Shown: positions 14,974 through 24,118, counted from the first letter of the stretch. The stretch is 64,000 bases of DNA from Collinsella aerofaciens (GCF_015670795.1 NZ_JADPCJ010000011.1:1-64000), one strand, 5' to 3'. Notes: generated by a model from the sequence alone, not told the origin. Program-made: numbers and translations.

Positions 14974-16587
14974 ATGGCAAGCCTGTCGGATGAAATCTCG
15001 TCGCGCCGCACATTCGCGATCATCAGCCACCCGGACGCCGGTAAGACCACACTTACCGAGAAGCTGCTGCTCTATACCGGCAGCATCCAGACCGCCGGCT
15101 CGGTCAAGGGCAAGAGCTCGGCCAAGCATGCCGTCTCGGACTGGATGGACATCGAGAAGGAGCGCGGTATCTCCGTTACCTCCTCGGTGCTGCAGTTTAC
15201 CTACAACGGCGCCTGCGTCAATATTCTCGATACCCCCGGCCACCAGGACTTCTCGGAGGATACCTACCGTACGCTTATGGCCGCCGACGCCGCTGTCATG
15301 GTCATCGACGGCGCTAAGGGCGTCGAGGCCCAGACCAAAAAGCTCTTTAAGGTTTGTACGCTGCGTCACATTCCCATCTTCACCTTTGTGAACAAGCTCG
15401 ACCACGAGGCTCGCGATCCGTTTGAGCTCATGGAAGAGATCGAGAACGTCCTGGATATCAATACGTATCCCATGAATTGGCCAATCGGCAGCGGCCGCAA
15501 CTTCCGCGGCGTGTTCGATCGTCAGACCCGTCACGTCATTGCCTTTGAGGGCGACGGTCACGCCAACGCCACCAAGAAGGTCGCCGAGGTTGAGGCCGAG
15601 TTGGGCGATCCTTCCATGGATGAGCTCATCGGCGAAGAGAACCATAAGAACCTGGTGGACGACATCGAGCTGCTCGATGGCGCCGGCGACGAGCTCGACT
15701 TGGATGCCGTGGCCTGCGGCAAGCTGAGCCCGGCGTTCTTTGGCTCGGCGCTCACCAACTTTGGCGTGGAGCCCTTCCTCAAGGAGTTCCTGCGCCTGGC
15801 CCCGACGCCGCGCGCCTATACCGATACGCTCACCAGCGAACCGGTCGATCCCTGCCGCGACGACTTTAGTGGCTTTGTGTTTAAGATCCAGGCCAACATG
15901 GACAAGAACCACCGCGACCGCATCGCCTTTGTGCGCATTTGCTCGGGCAAGTTCGAGCGCGGCATGGACGCCTTCCACATGCAGGGCAACCGCAAGCTTA
16001 AGCTCGCTACGGGTACCTCGATGATGGCCGATGACCGCGCCATCGTGGACGAGGCGTACGCGGGCGATATCGTGGGCCTGTTCGATCCGGGTATCTTTAG
16101 CATCGGTGACACCGTGTGCTCTGGCAAGCGCCACGTGCAGTATCCGCAGATCCCGACGTTTGCCCCCGAGATGTTTGCCCGCATTACGCAGGTCGACACG
16201 CTCAAGCGCAAGCAGTTCGTTAAGGGTATGGAGGAGCTTGCCCAGGAGGGCGCCATCCAGATCTTCCGCGAACTGGGTGCCGGCATGGAGAGCGTCATCG
16301 TGGGCGTGGTCGGCGTGCTGCAGTTTGAGGTGCTCGAGCGCCGCCTCAAGGCCGAGTACCGTGTTGAGGTTCGTCGCCAGCCGCTGCCCTATACGGATAT
16401 CCGCTGGATCCAGAACGACCCCGACACTATCGATATCCCGGGCCTTTCGCTCACGCGCGACACGCTGCGCGTCGAGGACATGCGCGGCGGCAAGCTACTG
16501 CTGTTCACGAGCCCGTGGAACGTGGACTGGGCAACCGACCACAACCCCGACCTTATCCTGTCGGAGTTTGGCAACGTAGCGTTTTAA
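14974..16587 (+). CDS. prfC: Peptide chain release factor 3
   Basis: The 537-residue translational GTPase begins with G1 SHPDAGKTT (18-26), carries DTPGHQDF and the NKLD nucleotide-specificity motif, and contains the RF3-typical MNWPIGSGRNFRGVFDR segment. RF3 recycles RF1/RF2 from the ribosome after peptide release. The ATG at 14974 with AAAGGA upstream gives MASLSDEIS; ATGs at 14947 and 14956 lack a site. TACAAT at 14921-14926 is a probable -10. RF3 has a patchy distribution among bacteria. Length and motifs are normal. Confidence 0.95.
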   Translation: MASLSDEISSRRTFAIISHPDAGKTTLTEKLLLYTGSIQTAGSVKGKSSAKHAVSDWMDIEKERGISVTSSVLQFTYNGACVNILDTPGHQDFSEDTYRTLMAADAAVMVIDGAKGVEAQTKKLFKVCTLRHIPIFTFVNKLDHEARDPFELMEEIENVLDINTYPMNWPIGSGRNFRGVFDRQTRHVIAFEGDGHANATKKVAEVEAELGDPSMDELIGEENHKNLVDDIELLDGAGDELDLDAVACGKLSPAFFGSALTNFGVEPFLKEFLRLAPTPRAYTDTLTSEPVDPCRDDFSGFVFKIQANMDKNHRDRIAFVRICSGKFERGMDAFHMQGNRKLKLATGTSMMADDRAIVDEAYAGDIVGLFDPGIFSIGDTVCSGKRHVQYPQIPTFAPEMFARITQVDTLKRKQFVKGMEELAQEGAIQIFRELGAGMESVIVGVVGVLQFEVLERRLKAEYRVEVRRQPLPYTDIRWIQNDPDTIDIPGLSLTRDTLRVEDMRGGKLLLFTSPWNVDWATDHNPDLILSEFGNVAF

Positions 16588-16687
16588 CGCATCGGCGCGG
16601 TGGCCCTGCGGGGCTGCCGCGCCGGTTGCTTGCCTGATGCCGTGTGAGCGGCTATCATACCCACCGTCGTCTCAAGACCGGGGCGTC

Positions 16688-16735
16688 CGAGCAGTTCGGG
16701 TCCGATATCCTGCTCGTTAAACCTAAAACCAAAGG
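16688..16735 (+). ncRNA. Candidate preQ1-type riboswitch before the VUT-family gene
   Basis: A perfect 7-bp stem, CGAGCAG (16688-16694) with CTGCTCG (16710-16716), closes a 15-base loop containing TTCGGGT. It is followed by an A-rich tail ending in the Shine-Dalgarno AAAGGAG. GGGT in the loop can pair with ACCT in the tail (16721-16724), which would form the H-type pseudoknot of class I preQ1 aptamers. The downstream gene is a queuosine-precursor-type transporter. The fit to the class I consensus is loose, so this is a hypothesis from structure and context. Confidence 0.4.
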
Positions 16736-16743
16736 AGTACATA

Positions 16744-17466
16744 ATGATCAAGAAGGTCATGGAGGACTATAAGGTCCTGTTGCGGAGCATTCCCGCGGCA
16801 ACGGTTTCGCTGTTTTTCGTGAGTGTCATCATGATGAACCTGCTGGCCAACAAAGAGCTCATCAGCCTGCCGTATCTGGCACTCGATTGCGGCTTTGTGG
16901 TGAGCTGGGTTTCGTTTTTGTGCCAGGACATGATCTGCAAGCGCTTTGGCGCCAAGGCATCCATCAAAATCTCTATCCTCGCACTGCTGGTCAACCTGGC
17001 CGTGAGCCTGTGCTTTTGGGCATGCTCGCTCACGCCCGGTATGTGGGGCGCCTACTACGACACGGGCATGATCGAGGTTAACACTGCCCTTAACGCCACC
17101 ATCGGCGGCACCTGGTACGTGGTGTTGGGCTCTTCGCTGGCAATGCTCGTCTCTGCCGTGGTTAACTCCACGCTCAACCAGTCGCTCGGCCGTATGCTCA
17201 AAAAGAATAACTTTGCGAGCTTCGCCTTCCGCTCCTATGTGTCCACGGGTGTTGGCCAGTTTATCGACAACCTGGTCTTTGCCATTGTAGTGAGTCACAC
17301 GTTCTTTGGTTGGACCTGGGTGCAGGTCCTTATGTGCTCGCTGACCGGCGCTGTCGCCGAGCTGCTGTGCGAGGTCTTCCTGAGCCCCGTGGGCTACAAG
17401 GTTGTGCGCGGCTGGGAGCGCGAGAATGTGGGCTCCGAGTACCTCGAGCGCCACGCAACCGCCTAA
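16744..17466 (+). CDS. VUT-family transporter, probable queuosine precursor importer (YhhQ-like)
   Basis: The 240-residue membrane protein has about six helices and belongs to the COG1738/YhhQ family. Its members take up queuosine precursors such as preQ0 or preQ1. LLANKELISLPYLALDCGFVVSW and FLCQDMICKRFGAK match the first conserved half, and YVSTGVGQFIDNLVF matches the second. AAAGGAG precedes the ATG, inside the candidate riboswitch tail. The SDR gene follows after 9 bases, so the two are probably co-transcribed. No queuosine biosynthesis genes are visible in the window, consistent with salvage. Confidence 0.82.
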   Translation: MIKKVMEDYKVLLRSIPAATVSLFFVSVIMMNLLANKELISLPYLALDCGFVVSWVSFLCQDMICKRFGAKASIKISILALLVNLAVSLCFWACSLTPGMWGAYYDTGMIEVNTALNATIGGTWYVVLGSSLAMLVSAVVNSTLNQSLGRMLKKNNFASFAFRSYVSTGVGQFIDNLVFAIVVSHTFFGWTWVQVLMCSLTGAVAELLCEVFLSPVGYKVVRGWERENVGSEYLERHATA

Positions 17467-17475
17467 GGAGCAAGT

Positions 17476-18156
17476 ATGCGGGTTTTGATCACGGGCGCTT
17501 CGGGCGGTATCGGAGCTGCATGCGTGCAGCGCTTTTTGGACGAGGGCCACGAGGTTGTGGGCTTTGATCTGCTGCCGGCGGCGGTCGAACACGAGCGCTA
17601 CCGCCATCTGATCGTTGATGTCCGCGAGCCGGGCTCGTTTCCAGGCGACCTTGAACCCCAGGTGATCGTAAACGTTGCCGGTACGCAGGATTCGGCCGAT
17701 GACATCGCCGCCAACCTGTATGGCACCATCAACGTGACCGAGCGCTACGCCTTTGCGGGGGAGGGGCTTGCCGCCAAGCCGGTGCCGGCTATCCAATCCG
17801 TGGTCAATGTGGGGTCGGCGAGCGGGCATACGGGATCGGAGTTTCCTGCCTATGCTGCCAGCAAGGGCGGCGTTATCGCGTACACCAAGAACCTTGCAAA
17901 CCGCCTGGCGCCGCAGGCCATCGCCAACAGTGTGGACCCGGGCGGCGTTATCACGCCGCTCAACCGTTGCGTGATGGAAGACGAGCGCCTGTGGAATCAG
18001 ATTATGGAGCTCACGCCGCTTAAACGCTGGGCCACCGCCCAAGAGATCGCCGAGTGGATCTACTTTGTGGGCGTGACCAACCGGTTTATGACCGGACAGA
18101 GTCTGTTGATCGATGGCGGCGAGGCCGGCCGCACGCAATTTATTTGGCCCGAATAG
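17476..18156 (+). CDS. SDR-family oxidoreductase
   Basis: The 226-residue short-chain dehydrogenase/reductase has the nucleotide-binding motif TGASGGIG (6-13), a VNVAG motif and the active-site YAASKGG with Ser in VGSASG before it. The C-terminal FMTGQSLLIDGG is typical. It uses NAD(P)H to oxidise or reduce a hydroxyl/carbonyl substrate that cannot be identified. TAAGGAG precedes the start and the gene lies 9 bases after the VUT transporter, so it may act on an imported compound or simply share the transcript. Confidence 0.85.
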   Translation: MRVLITGASGGIGAACVQRFLDEGHEVVGFDLLPAAVEHERYRHLIVDVREPGSFPGDLEPQVIVNVAGTQDSADDIAANLYGTINVTERYAFAGEGLAAKPVPAIQSVVNVGSASGHTGSEFPAYAASKGGVIAYTKNLANRLAPQAIANSVDPGGVITPLNRCVMEDERLWNQIMELTPLKRWATAQEIAEWIYFVGVTNRFMTGQSLLIDGGEAGRTQFIWPE

Positions 18157-18157
18157 G

Positions 18158-18191
18158 AAACGCGCCCGATGGAAAGCCGTCGGGCGCGTTT
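18158..18191. terminator. Terminator between SDR gene and ung
   Basis: A 12-bp stem (18158-18169 with 18180-18191) ends in TTTTT on the plus strand, directly after the SDR stop codon. The facing ung gene ends at 18207. Confidence 0.8.
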
Positions 18192-18206
18192 TTGATGTAT
18201 CGATTT

Positions 18207-18932
18207 TTAGCCGAGGCAAGTCCAGTTGACGGGGGTCGAGCCGTGCTGTTCGAGTAGCCGATTGGCTGCCGAGAAGGGACGCGACCCCATAAAGGCGGGG
18301 AGTTCTGCCGTGGCACGATTGGCCGAAAGCGGCGAGGGGTGCGTGGAGGCCAGACAGAACTTGTCGGTTGCCTTGCCCGCGTCAGTTGTGACGAGCTTGC
18401 CCTCGACCATCTGCTGGGCAAAGCGGCCCCATGCCAAAAAGACTACCGGTTGGGGCAGCTGGCAGCAGCGTTCGATAACGTAGTCGGTGAGCGTGCTCCA
18501 GCCCAGCTTGGCGTGCGAGTTGGCGGCATGCTCGCGCACGGTGAGCGTGGTGTTGAGAAGCAGGACGCCCTGTTGTGCCCATGGTGTTAGATCTCCCGTG
18601 GCGGGAATGGGGCAACCCAGATCGGCTTTGAGTTCCTTGTAGATGTTGCGCAGGCTTGGCGGCAACTTGGTTTGCGTCGTGGGGACCGAAAACGACAGCC
18701 CCATGGCCTGGTTGGGCCCGTGATAGGGGTCTTGACCCAAGATGACAACCTTGACCTGGTCGGCCGGCGTGTAGGCGAGGGCATTGAGGATGTCGTCTTG
18801 TGCCGGGTAGATGGTTTGCTCGGCACGCAAAAGGGCGATGCGCTCGAGCAGCTGGTTCGTAGCGTCACGTACCGGTTGCGGCGCATCGTCCAACCAAGTT
18901 GCTATGTTGCGGTCGCGAGTTGCGGTGTCCAT
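18207..18932 (-). CDS. ung: Uracil-DNA glycosylase
   Basis: The 241-residue family 1 glycosylase removes uracil from DNA in base excision repair. The water-activating loop GQDPYHGP is at 66-73 (Asp68), the uracil-binding strand LLLNTTLTV at about 124-132, and the DNA-intercalation loop HPSPLSA at 198-204 (His198). AAAGGAG precedes the ATG. Length and motifs are those of a functional enzyme. It is a single gene between the SDR and a DMT exporter. Confidence 0.96.
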   Translation of the reverse strand: MDTATRDRNIATWLDDAPQPVRDATNQLLERIALLRAEQTIYPAQDDILNALAYTPADQVKVVILGQDPYHGPNQAMGLSFSVPTTQTKLPPSLRNIYKELKADLGCPIPATGDLTPWAQQGVLLLNTTLTVREHAANSHAKLGWSTLTDYVIERCCQLPQPVVFLAWGRFAQQMVEGKLVTTDAGKATDKFCLASTHPSPLSANRATAELPAFMGSRPFSAANRLLEQHGSTPVNWTCLG

Positions 18933-19019
18933 GGGGCTCCTTTATGGCAGATGCTCTGTTGGCATCTATTGTAAAGGCGTCCGGAGACCTTAGTGTCGTG
19001 GCTACAAAAGGTGAGGCGC

Positions 19020-19928
19020 TTACGAGGCCCGCTCGGGCGTTCCTGCCATGCGGGTATGGTCGTGAGTATGCGCATGAAGTCGCGGGAGCTGCACGGTTGC
19101 CACCATGACGCCGGTGAGGATGAGAGCGGCGCCAAAGAAGGCGATGGGGCTTAGGACCTCGCCGACCAGGAAGAAGGAGAAGACGGCAGAGCAGACCGGC
19201 TCGAGTGAGAAAGCGAAGCCGGTGGTCTCGGCGGGCACGTGGGGCTGCACGAGCGTCTGGGTGATAAAGCCGTAGGCAGAGCAGATGAGTGCGAGCGCGA
19301 CGACAACGACGATCTCGTTAGGCGTGCCGGGAAGCGTGAAGCCGCCAAAGGTGAATGCGGCGATGCCAGAGAACAGGCCGCCAAAGCCCAGCTGCCAAAC
19401 ACCCAGAGCAAGCGGATTGACATCTTCGACAAAGCGCTTTGCCACAATGATATGGCCGGCATAGACAAAAGCGGAGAGCAGCATGATGATCGCGCCGGGA
19501 TTCAGGCTGGTAAAGTCGGCGCCCGAGAGCAGCGGCATGCCGCAGGTGACGATGGCGGTGCCGACAAGCACTTTGCGTTCGGGGGCGCGGCGCAGCAGGG
19601 CGGCGTTGGCAAACGGCACGATCACGACCGTCAGGCTCTGCAAAAAGCCGGCAGTGGAGGCGGAGGTGAGGCTGGAGCCCAGGCACATGCAGGTGAGCTC
19701 GGTTGCCATAATGGCGCCGATGATGGCGGCGCGGACCATAAGGTCGCGGTTGATACGGAACGCGCGCTTGTGGAAGAGCAGCAGGCAGGCCACAAAGGCG
19801 ATGATGCAGCGTAGCGCGACGATACTCGTGGCATTCATGCTGTCCATACCGATCTTCATGAGGGGATACGAAAAGCCCCATGCGACGGGAACGGAAAATG
19901 AGAGCGCGATTGCTTTTTTGCGATCCAT
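19020..19928 (-). CDS. EamA/DMT-family transporter (first copy)
   Basis: The 302-residue protein has ten hydrophobic helices in two EamA repeats (WGFSYPLMKIGMDSM at the start; GFAFSLEPVCSAVFSFFLVGEVLS in the second half). A His-rich tail (HAHTHDHTRMAG) ends it. Members export amino acids or other metabolites. It is divergent from the LysR gene at 20087 with 158 bases between, the classic layout for a LysR-controlled exporter. A second such pair lies at 51.7-53.6 kb. Substrate unknown. Confidence 0.87.
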   Translation of the reverse strand: MDRKKAIALSFSVPVAWGFSYPLMKIGMDSMNATSIVALRCIIAFVACLLLFHKRAFRINRDLMVRAAIIGAIMATELTCMCLGSSLTSASTAGFLQSLTVVIVPFANAALLRRAPERKVLVGTAIVTCGMPLLSGADFTSLNPGAIIMLLSAFVYAGHIIVAKRFVEDVNPLALGVWQLGFGGLFSGIAAFTFGGFTLPGTPNEIVVVVALALICSAYGFITQTLVQPHVPAETTGFAFSLEPVCSAVFSFFLVGEVLSPIAFFGAALILTGVMVATVQLPRLHAHTHDHTRMAGTPERAS

Positions 19929-20086
19929 GGGACTCCTTTTGTTACAGAACGGTTTCGCACAAAGGATTCTGCTCCCAGATTTGGATGTAGTAAAGCGAAT
20001 GTATCTTCAGTATGATTAAGAAATGCTAAAGCGGGTGCGAAAAGCCCTGGCAAAACGTTTTACGGCTACATCGATGTGGAGGCACG

Positions 20087-20953
20087 ATGGCATCGCGGTA
20101 TCAGATTGTATGTATGGTGGTCGATTGCGGCAGTCTGAAACGTGCGGCGGACGAGCTGGGCTATACGCAAAGTGCGGTGAGCCAGGCCGTCAAGGCGCTC
20201 GAGCGCGAGCTGCTTACCACGCTTATCGAGCGCGGTAAGCAGGGCGTTTCGCTTACGCGCGACGGTAAACAATATCTGCCGTACCTGCGCCAGATTGTGA
20301 CTGCCGAGGCCGAGCTCGAGGGCAAACGCCAGGAGCTGCTGGGGCTTTCGTCGACCGATATTCGCATTGCGACGTTTACCAACGTGAGTCGAACCGTGTT
20401 GCCGCGCGTGATCCGCGACTTTGGTGCGCTGCACCCGGGCGTACGCTTCACCCTCAAGCAGGGCGATTACACGCGCAACGCTCAATGGGTGCACGATGGC
20501 GTGGTTGATTTTTGTTTTACGGCACGCGGATTTACCGCTGGGCTCGAGAAGCGCGTCGTCTATCACGACGAGTTGGTGGCATTGTTGCCGGCCGCGCATC
20601 CGCTGACGGTAAAGGAAAAGGTGACACTCGCCGACCTGGCGTCTGAGCCGTTTGTGTTGCTGGATGAGGGCGAACAGAGTCTGGTGCTCGATGCATTCGC
20701 AACGCATGGGCTGTCGCCGCACGTGACGAGTGAGGTGACCGACGACTATACCATCATGGCGATGGTGGAGGAAGGTCTAGGCGTGAGTATGCTGTATCGC
20801 CGCACCGTTGAGGGCATGCGGGCCGATATTCGCGTACGTCCCATCGTGCACGCCCCCTCGCGTGACGTGGTGGCGGCTTGGCGCAGCTGGGACACCATGC
20901 CCATCGCCACAAGGCGCTTTATCGACTATATGAGCTCACATATTGTCAATTAA
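20087..20953 (+). CDS. LysR-family regulator divergent from the first DMT exporter
   Basis: The 288-residue protein has a LysR winged helix at about 1-60 (GSLKRAADELGYTQSAVSQAVKALE) and an effector-binding domain in the rest (IRIATFTNVSRTVLPRVI, then EEGLGVSMLYRR). TGGAGG precedes the ATG. It probably controls the divergent exporter and itself through the 158-base gap. The segment QGDYTRNAQWVHDG and the ending DDYTIMAMVEEGLGVS are clearly similar to the LysR at 52748, supporting duplication of the exporter-regulator unit. Confidence 0.92.
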   Translation: MASRYQIVCMVVDCGSLKRAADELGYTQSAVSQAVKALERELLTTLIERGKQGVSLTRDGKQYLPYLRQIVTAEAELEGKRQELLGLSSTDIRIATFTNVSRTVLPRVIRDFGALHPGVRFTLKQGDYTRNAQWVHDGVVDFCFTARGFTAGLEKRVVYHDELVALLPAAHPLTVKEKVTLADLASEPFVLLDEGEQSLVLDAFATHGLSPHVTSEVTDDYTIMAMVEEGLGVSMLYRRTVEGMRADIRVRPIVHAPSRDVVAAWRSWDTMPIATRRFIDYMSSHIVN

Positions 20954-20980
20954 TGACTGGCGTGGCGTTGAGTGCGGTGT

Positions 20981-22363
20981 TTAGCGGGCTGTCGCTTTGG
21001 CTTGGGTGGCACGATAGGTGCGTGCGGGGTGGCAGAGCAATACCGCCACGACCATAAAGAACGCCGTGGTGCCCAGGCTGATGGGGTAGACCATCATGAT
21101 GTTCGCAAAGGTGCGGAAGTGCGGGAACACGCAAAACACCCAATAGAAGCGGATGCCGCAGACGCAGATCATGGTGATGAGGGCGGGCGTGAGCGAGATA
21201 CCAAAGCCGCGCAGGTAGCCTGACATGTTTTCGTAGAACATGCTAAAGGCGTACGCAGGGAAGATCGAGCACACGCGGATATAGCCGATCGAGACGATGT
21301 TGGGATCGCTGTTGAACAGCGACAAGATCTCGCGCCCCAGGCCGACAATAACGATAATCGTGGTGAGTGCAACGATACCGCCTTCGACCAGGCAGACCTT
21401 GAGTGTTTTGGTGCAGCGGTCGATCTGGCGGGCACCGTGGTTTTGTCCCACAAAGGTGGTACAAGCCTGGCTAAAGCTGTTGAGCAGGTTGTAGCACACG
21501 TACTCCAGGCTCATGGCGGCGCTCGATGCCGCCATGACCTCGGTGCCCAGGCTGTTGATGGCAGACTGGATGATGATGTTGGCGACGGCAAAGACGGCGC
21601 TCTGGATGCCGGCGGGCAGACCGATCTTGACGATGCGCTTGAGGGCGACGGGGTCGATAGCCAGGTCGCGTGGGGTGACGCGGACGACGGAGTCGGTCTT
21701 GAGCAGGCGGATAAAGAGCGTAGCGGCACTGACGGTGTAGGCGATGGCGGTGGCGATGGCGACGCCCGCGACGCCCCAGTGGAGTACGGGGACAAAGATG
21801 AGGTCCAAGCCAATGTTGAGGACGGTGGACACGGCAAGCGCCTGCAGCGGCATGCGGGTGATGCCGACGGAGCGGAAGATCGCGGCCTCAAAGTTGTAGA
21901 GCAAGATCGAGGGCAGGCTGAGCAAAAAGACGCGCAGGTAGAGCGAAGCGAGCGGCATGGTTTCGGCAGGAACGTTGAGCGCGGTGAGCATGGGCTCGGC
22001 AAAGATCTCGCCCAGCGCGATGACGACAAAGCCCACGAGCGCCATTAAAATCGAGGTATGGACGGCGCGTTTGACCATGTTTTGATCGTTGCGGCCGATA
22101 GCGTTGGCGATGACCACGTTGGAGCCAAGCGACATGCCAATAAACAGGTTGAGCATAAGACTGGTAAGCGGAACATTGGAGCCGACCGCCGCCATGGCGA
22201 GGGTTCCCTGGTCGCCCGAGAAGTTGCCGATGATGACCGTGGCGATGAGGTTCGACAGCTGCTCCAAGATGCTCGTGGCGGCCACGGGGAAGGCGAACAG
22301 GGGAATATTGCGCCACAGCGAACCGGTGGTCATGTCAATGTGCTTAGATGCGGTATCAGCCAT
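20981..22363 (-). CDS. MATE-family multidrug/sodium antiporter
   Basis: The 460-residue protein has twelve hydrophobic helices in two MATE halves. LEQLSNLIATVIIGNFSGDQGTLAMAAVG at the first helix pair and FVGQNHGARQIDR in the second half are family hallmarks. It would use a sodium or proton gradient to export cationic compounds. It is a single gene convergent with the LysR at 20953. The 5' side faces the palindromic repeat at 22428-22484. Confidence 0.92.
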   Translation of the reverse strand: MADTASKHIDMTTGSLWRNIPLFAFPVAATSILEQLSNLIATVIIGNFSGDQGTLAMAAVGSNVPLTSLMLNLFIGMSLGSNVVIANAIGRNDQNMVKRAVHTSILMALVGFVVIALGEIFAEPMLTALNVPAETMPLASLYLRVFLLSLPSILLYNFEAAIFRSVGITRMPLQALAVSTVLNIGLDLIFVPVLHWGVAGVAIATAIAYTVSAATLFIRLLKTDSVVRVTPRDLAIDPVALKRIVKIGLPAGIQSAVFAVANIIIQSAINSLGTEVMAASSAAMSLEYVCYNLLNSFSQACTTFVGQNHGARQIDRCTKTLKVCLVEGGIVALTTIIVIVGLGREILSLFNSDPNIVSIGYIRVCSIFPAYAFSMFYENMSGYLRGFGISLTPALITMICVCGIRFYWVFCVFPHFRTFANIMMVYPISLGTTAFFMVVAVLLCHPARTYRATQAKATAR

Positions 22364-22427
22364 ACGCTCTCAATCTCTAATATGCTTTTCCGTGCTTATT
22401 TGCGCAGATGATGATACTCCTAATCGG

Positions 22428-22484
22428 CTAGTCGTTGGGGACGTTCTTAAACGACTAGTCGTTCAAGAACGTCCCAATGACTAG
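22428..22484. repeat. Second copy of the GGGGACGTTCTT palindromic repeat
   Basis: The arms CTAGTCGTTGGGG-ACGTTCTT (22428-22448) and their inverse (22465-22484) differ by one substitution and one deletion. The spacer again carries ACTAGTCGTT. The element matches the one at 10110-10193 in layout and sequence and again sits just upstream of a promoter. Confidence 0.75.
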
Positions 22485-22499
22485 GTGGGGAAGGCGTGC

Positions 22500-22505
22500 G
22501 ACAAT
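22500..22505 (+). promoter_or_regulatory. Extended -10 element (TGCGACAAT)
   Basis: GACAAT preceded by TG-C lies 36 bases before the RlmA-like gene start, directly after the palindromic repeat. Confidence 0.4.
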
Positions 22506-22540
22506 GGTGGGCGTTGTGTTGTTCGCGCTAAGGAGTTGCC

Positions 22541-23356
22541 ATGTTGTTGTGTCCCGTTTGCCATGAGCCGTTGGTGGACGACGAGCGCGGTGCTGCGTGC
22601 ACGGGCGGACACCGGTTCGACCGAGCGCGCGAGGGCTATCTATATCTGCTGCGCTCGTCCAAGAGCGGTGACTCCATGGGTGATCCTAAGTCGCAGGCGC
22701 GCAGCCGTCGTGACTTTCTGAACCGCGGTTACTATGCGCCGTTGCGCGATGCGATGGTCGAGCTGGTGTGCAAACAGGTGTCTGGGCGTGCCGCGTCTAT
22801 GAGCGGCCCCATGACGCTGCTCGATATATGCTGCGGCGAGGGTTACTACACCAGCGCCATGGGCGCGGTGCCGGGCGTGGACGCTTATGGCTTTGACCTG
22901 GGCAAAGAAATGGTACGTCTGGCCGCCAAGCGCGGCGATGCGACCTATTTCGTGGCCAACATGAAGGATATCCCCGTGGCCGATGGCGCCTTCGATATGG
23001 TGACCGAACTCTTTGCTCCCTTTAACGAGCGCGAATTTGCCCGCGTGCTGGCGCCAGAGGGCTCGCTCTACACCGTGGTGCCGGGCGCCCGTCATCTCTT
23101 TGGGCTCAAGGAGGTGCTCTACGACACGCCGTACCTTAACGATGAGAAGCTGCCGAAGACCACCGAGCTCGAGTTAGTCGGAACGCAGCGGGTGTCTGCG
23201 AATATTACGCTCCGGACGCAGGCCGACATTGAGGCGGTGTTCCAGATGACGCCGTACTACTACCGCACGCGCCCTGTCGACAAAGAGCGCCTGGCAAATT
23301 TGGACACCCTTCAAACCGACATCGACTTCATCATCGCCGAGTACCGCCACAGCTAA
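22541..23356 (+). CDS. RlmA-like 23S rRNA guanine-N1 methyltransferase
   Basis: The 271-residue protein starts with a zinc-binding finger (Cys4, Cys7, Cys20, His24 in CPVCHEPL...CTGGHRFD), the hallmark of RlmA enzymes. A class I SAM-binding domain follows (TLLDICCGEGYYTSAM, later FDMVTELFAPFNEREFARVL). RlmA enzymes methylate N1 of G745 (type I) or G748 (type II, which can give tylosin-type macrolide resistance) in 23S rRNA. Which base is modified cannot be told here, so no symbol is given. AAGGAG precedes the start. A shared terminator separates it from the facing membrane protein gene. Confidence 0.88.
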   Translation: MLLCPVCHEPLVDDERGAACTGGHRFDRAREGYLYLLRSSKSGDSMGDPKSQARSRRDFLNRGYYAPLRDAMVELVCKQVSGRAASMSGPMTLLDICCGEGYYTSAMGAVPGVDAYGFDLGKEMVRLAAKRGDATYFVANMKDIPVADGAFDMVTELFAPFNEREFARVLAPEGSLYTVVPGARHLFGLKEVLYDTPYLNDEKLPKTTELELVGTQRVSANITLRTQADIEAVFQMTPYYYRTRPVDKERLANLDTLQTDIDFIIAEYRHS

Positions 23357-23358
23357 CA

Positions 23359-23393
23359 ACCTGCCAAAAAGGGACAGGTTTATTTTGGTAGGT
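23359..23393. repeat. Short palindrome ACCTGCCAAAA...GGGACAGG
   Basis: Inverted 11-base arms (23359-23369 and 23383-23393, one mismatch) flank a GGGACAGG core. A cleaner copy lies at 40614-40648. It begins three bases after the stop codon of the methyltransferase gene. Confidence 0.65.
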
Positions 23394-23410
23394 TTTATCT
23401 GGGCAAACGT

Positions 23411-23446
23411 AAAGGGCCGACCGCGGAGATGCGCGATCGGCCCTTT
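23411..23446. terminator. Terminator between convergent genes
   Basis: A 10-bp stem AAAGGGCCGA/TCGGCCCTTT (23411-23420 with 23437-23446) is followed by T residues on the plus strand and A residues on its other side, so it could act in both directions. Confidence 0.8.
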
Positions 23447-23484
23447 TTAGCTGCTTGATAGCAGGGGCTATGGGAGACAGGTGC

Positions 23485-23886
23485 CTACAGGCGGTCCTTG
23501 TTCTCGGCCTTAACGGCGTGTGCCTGCTGAACAAAGAACAGGTCGTACACCACGATGACAAAGGCGCCAAAGTTGATGGCGTCGCCGCCAAACGCGGGAA
23601 GCGTGAGCACCGCTTGGGCAAGCGTGGCGATCGCGGCAACAATACCGAGCTTAAACGCGCCGTCCACCTGCGAAGGCTTGTTGGCGCCCTTGATACCGGC
23701 GACGCCTGCGGCAAGGTCGACGAGGCCCTTGGCGATAAGCACGACCGCCGCGAGCGTGGCGTACGAACCGTACGTGGAATCGAGACCGCCCGTGGCGATA
23801 CCGACGCCGGCGGTGACGAGGCTGGCGATGCCCAAAACAAAGTAGATGAGAGCAAGGATTTTGAGAGTCTTGCGAGTGAAGCTCAT
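23485..23886 (-). CDS. Small four-helix membrane protein of unknown function
   Basis: The 133-residue protein consists largely of four hydrophobic helices (ILALIYFVLGIASLVTAGVG, then LAAVVLIAKGLVDLAAGVAG, LGIVAAIATLAQAVLTL and FGAFVIVVYDLFFVQQAHAV). I do not recognise a specific family; the layout resembles small tetraspan proteins annotated as hypothetical in Coriobacteriia. The ATG at 23886 follows AAAGGA. An upstream start at 23955 has no site. No catalytic or binding residues are evident. Confidence 0.72.
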   Translation of the reverse strand: MSFTRKTLKILALIYFVLGIASLVTAGVGIATGGLDSTYGSYATLAAVVLIAKGLVDLAAGVAGIKGANKPSQVDGAFKLGIVAAIATLAQAVLTLPAFGGDAINFGAFVIVVYDLFFVQQAHAVKAENKDRL

Positions 23887-24118
23887 GGCTGGTCCTTTCG
23901 ATACGAGTACGCCAACTTGGCGCACCCAATGTGCTGCACATATGGTGAAGCACATTGTAGTTCAACGCGGCGATGCATGCGTTTGAAAGCGCATTGAGCC
24001 CGCGCAGCCAAACCCAACCTTTCAAAAAGGAAAGCTGGGCGTAAGTCAAATCGATGGCAGCGTATGCGCGGCGCTGCGATGATGGGTCCATGGTAAGAGC
24101 TGGTCTCAAGGAGGAGCC

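Noticed and set aside
14953..16134. Open frame of 393 codons on the minus strand
   Set aside because: It is antisense to prfC, which has all GTPase motifs intact.
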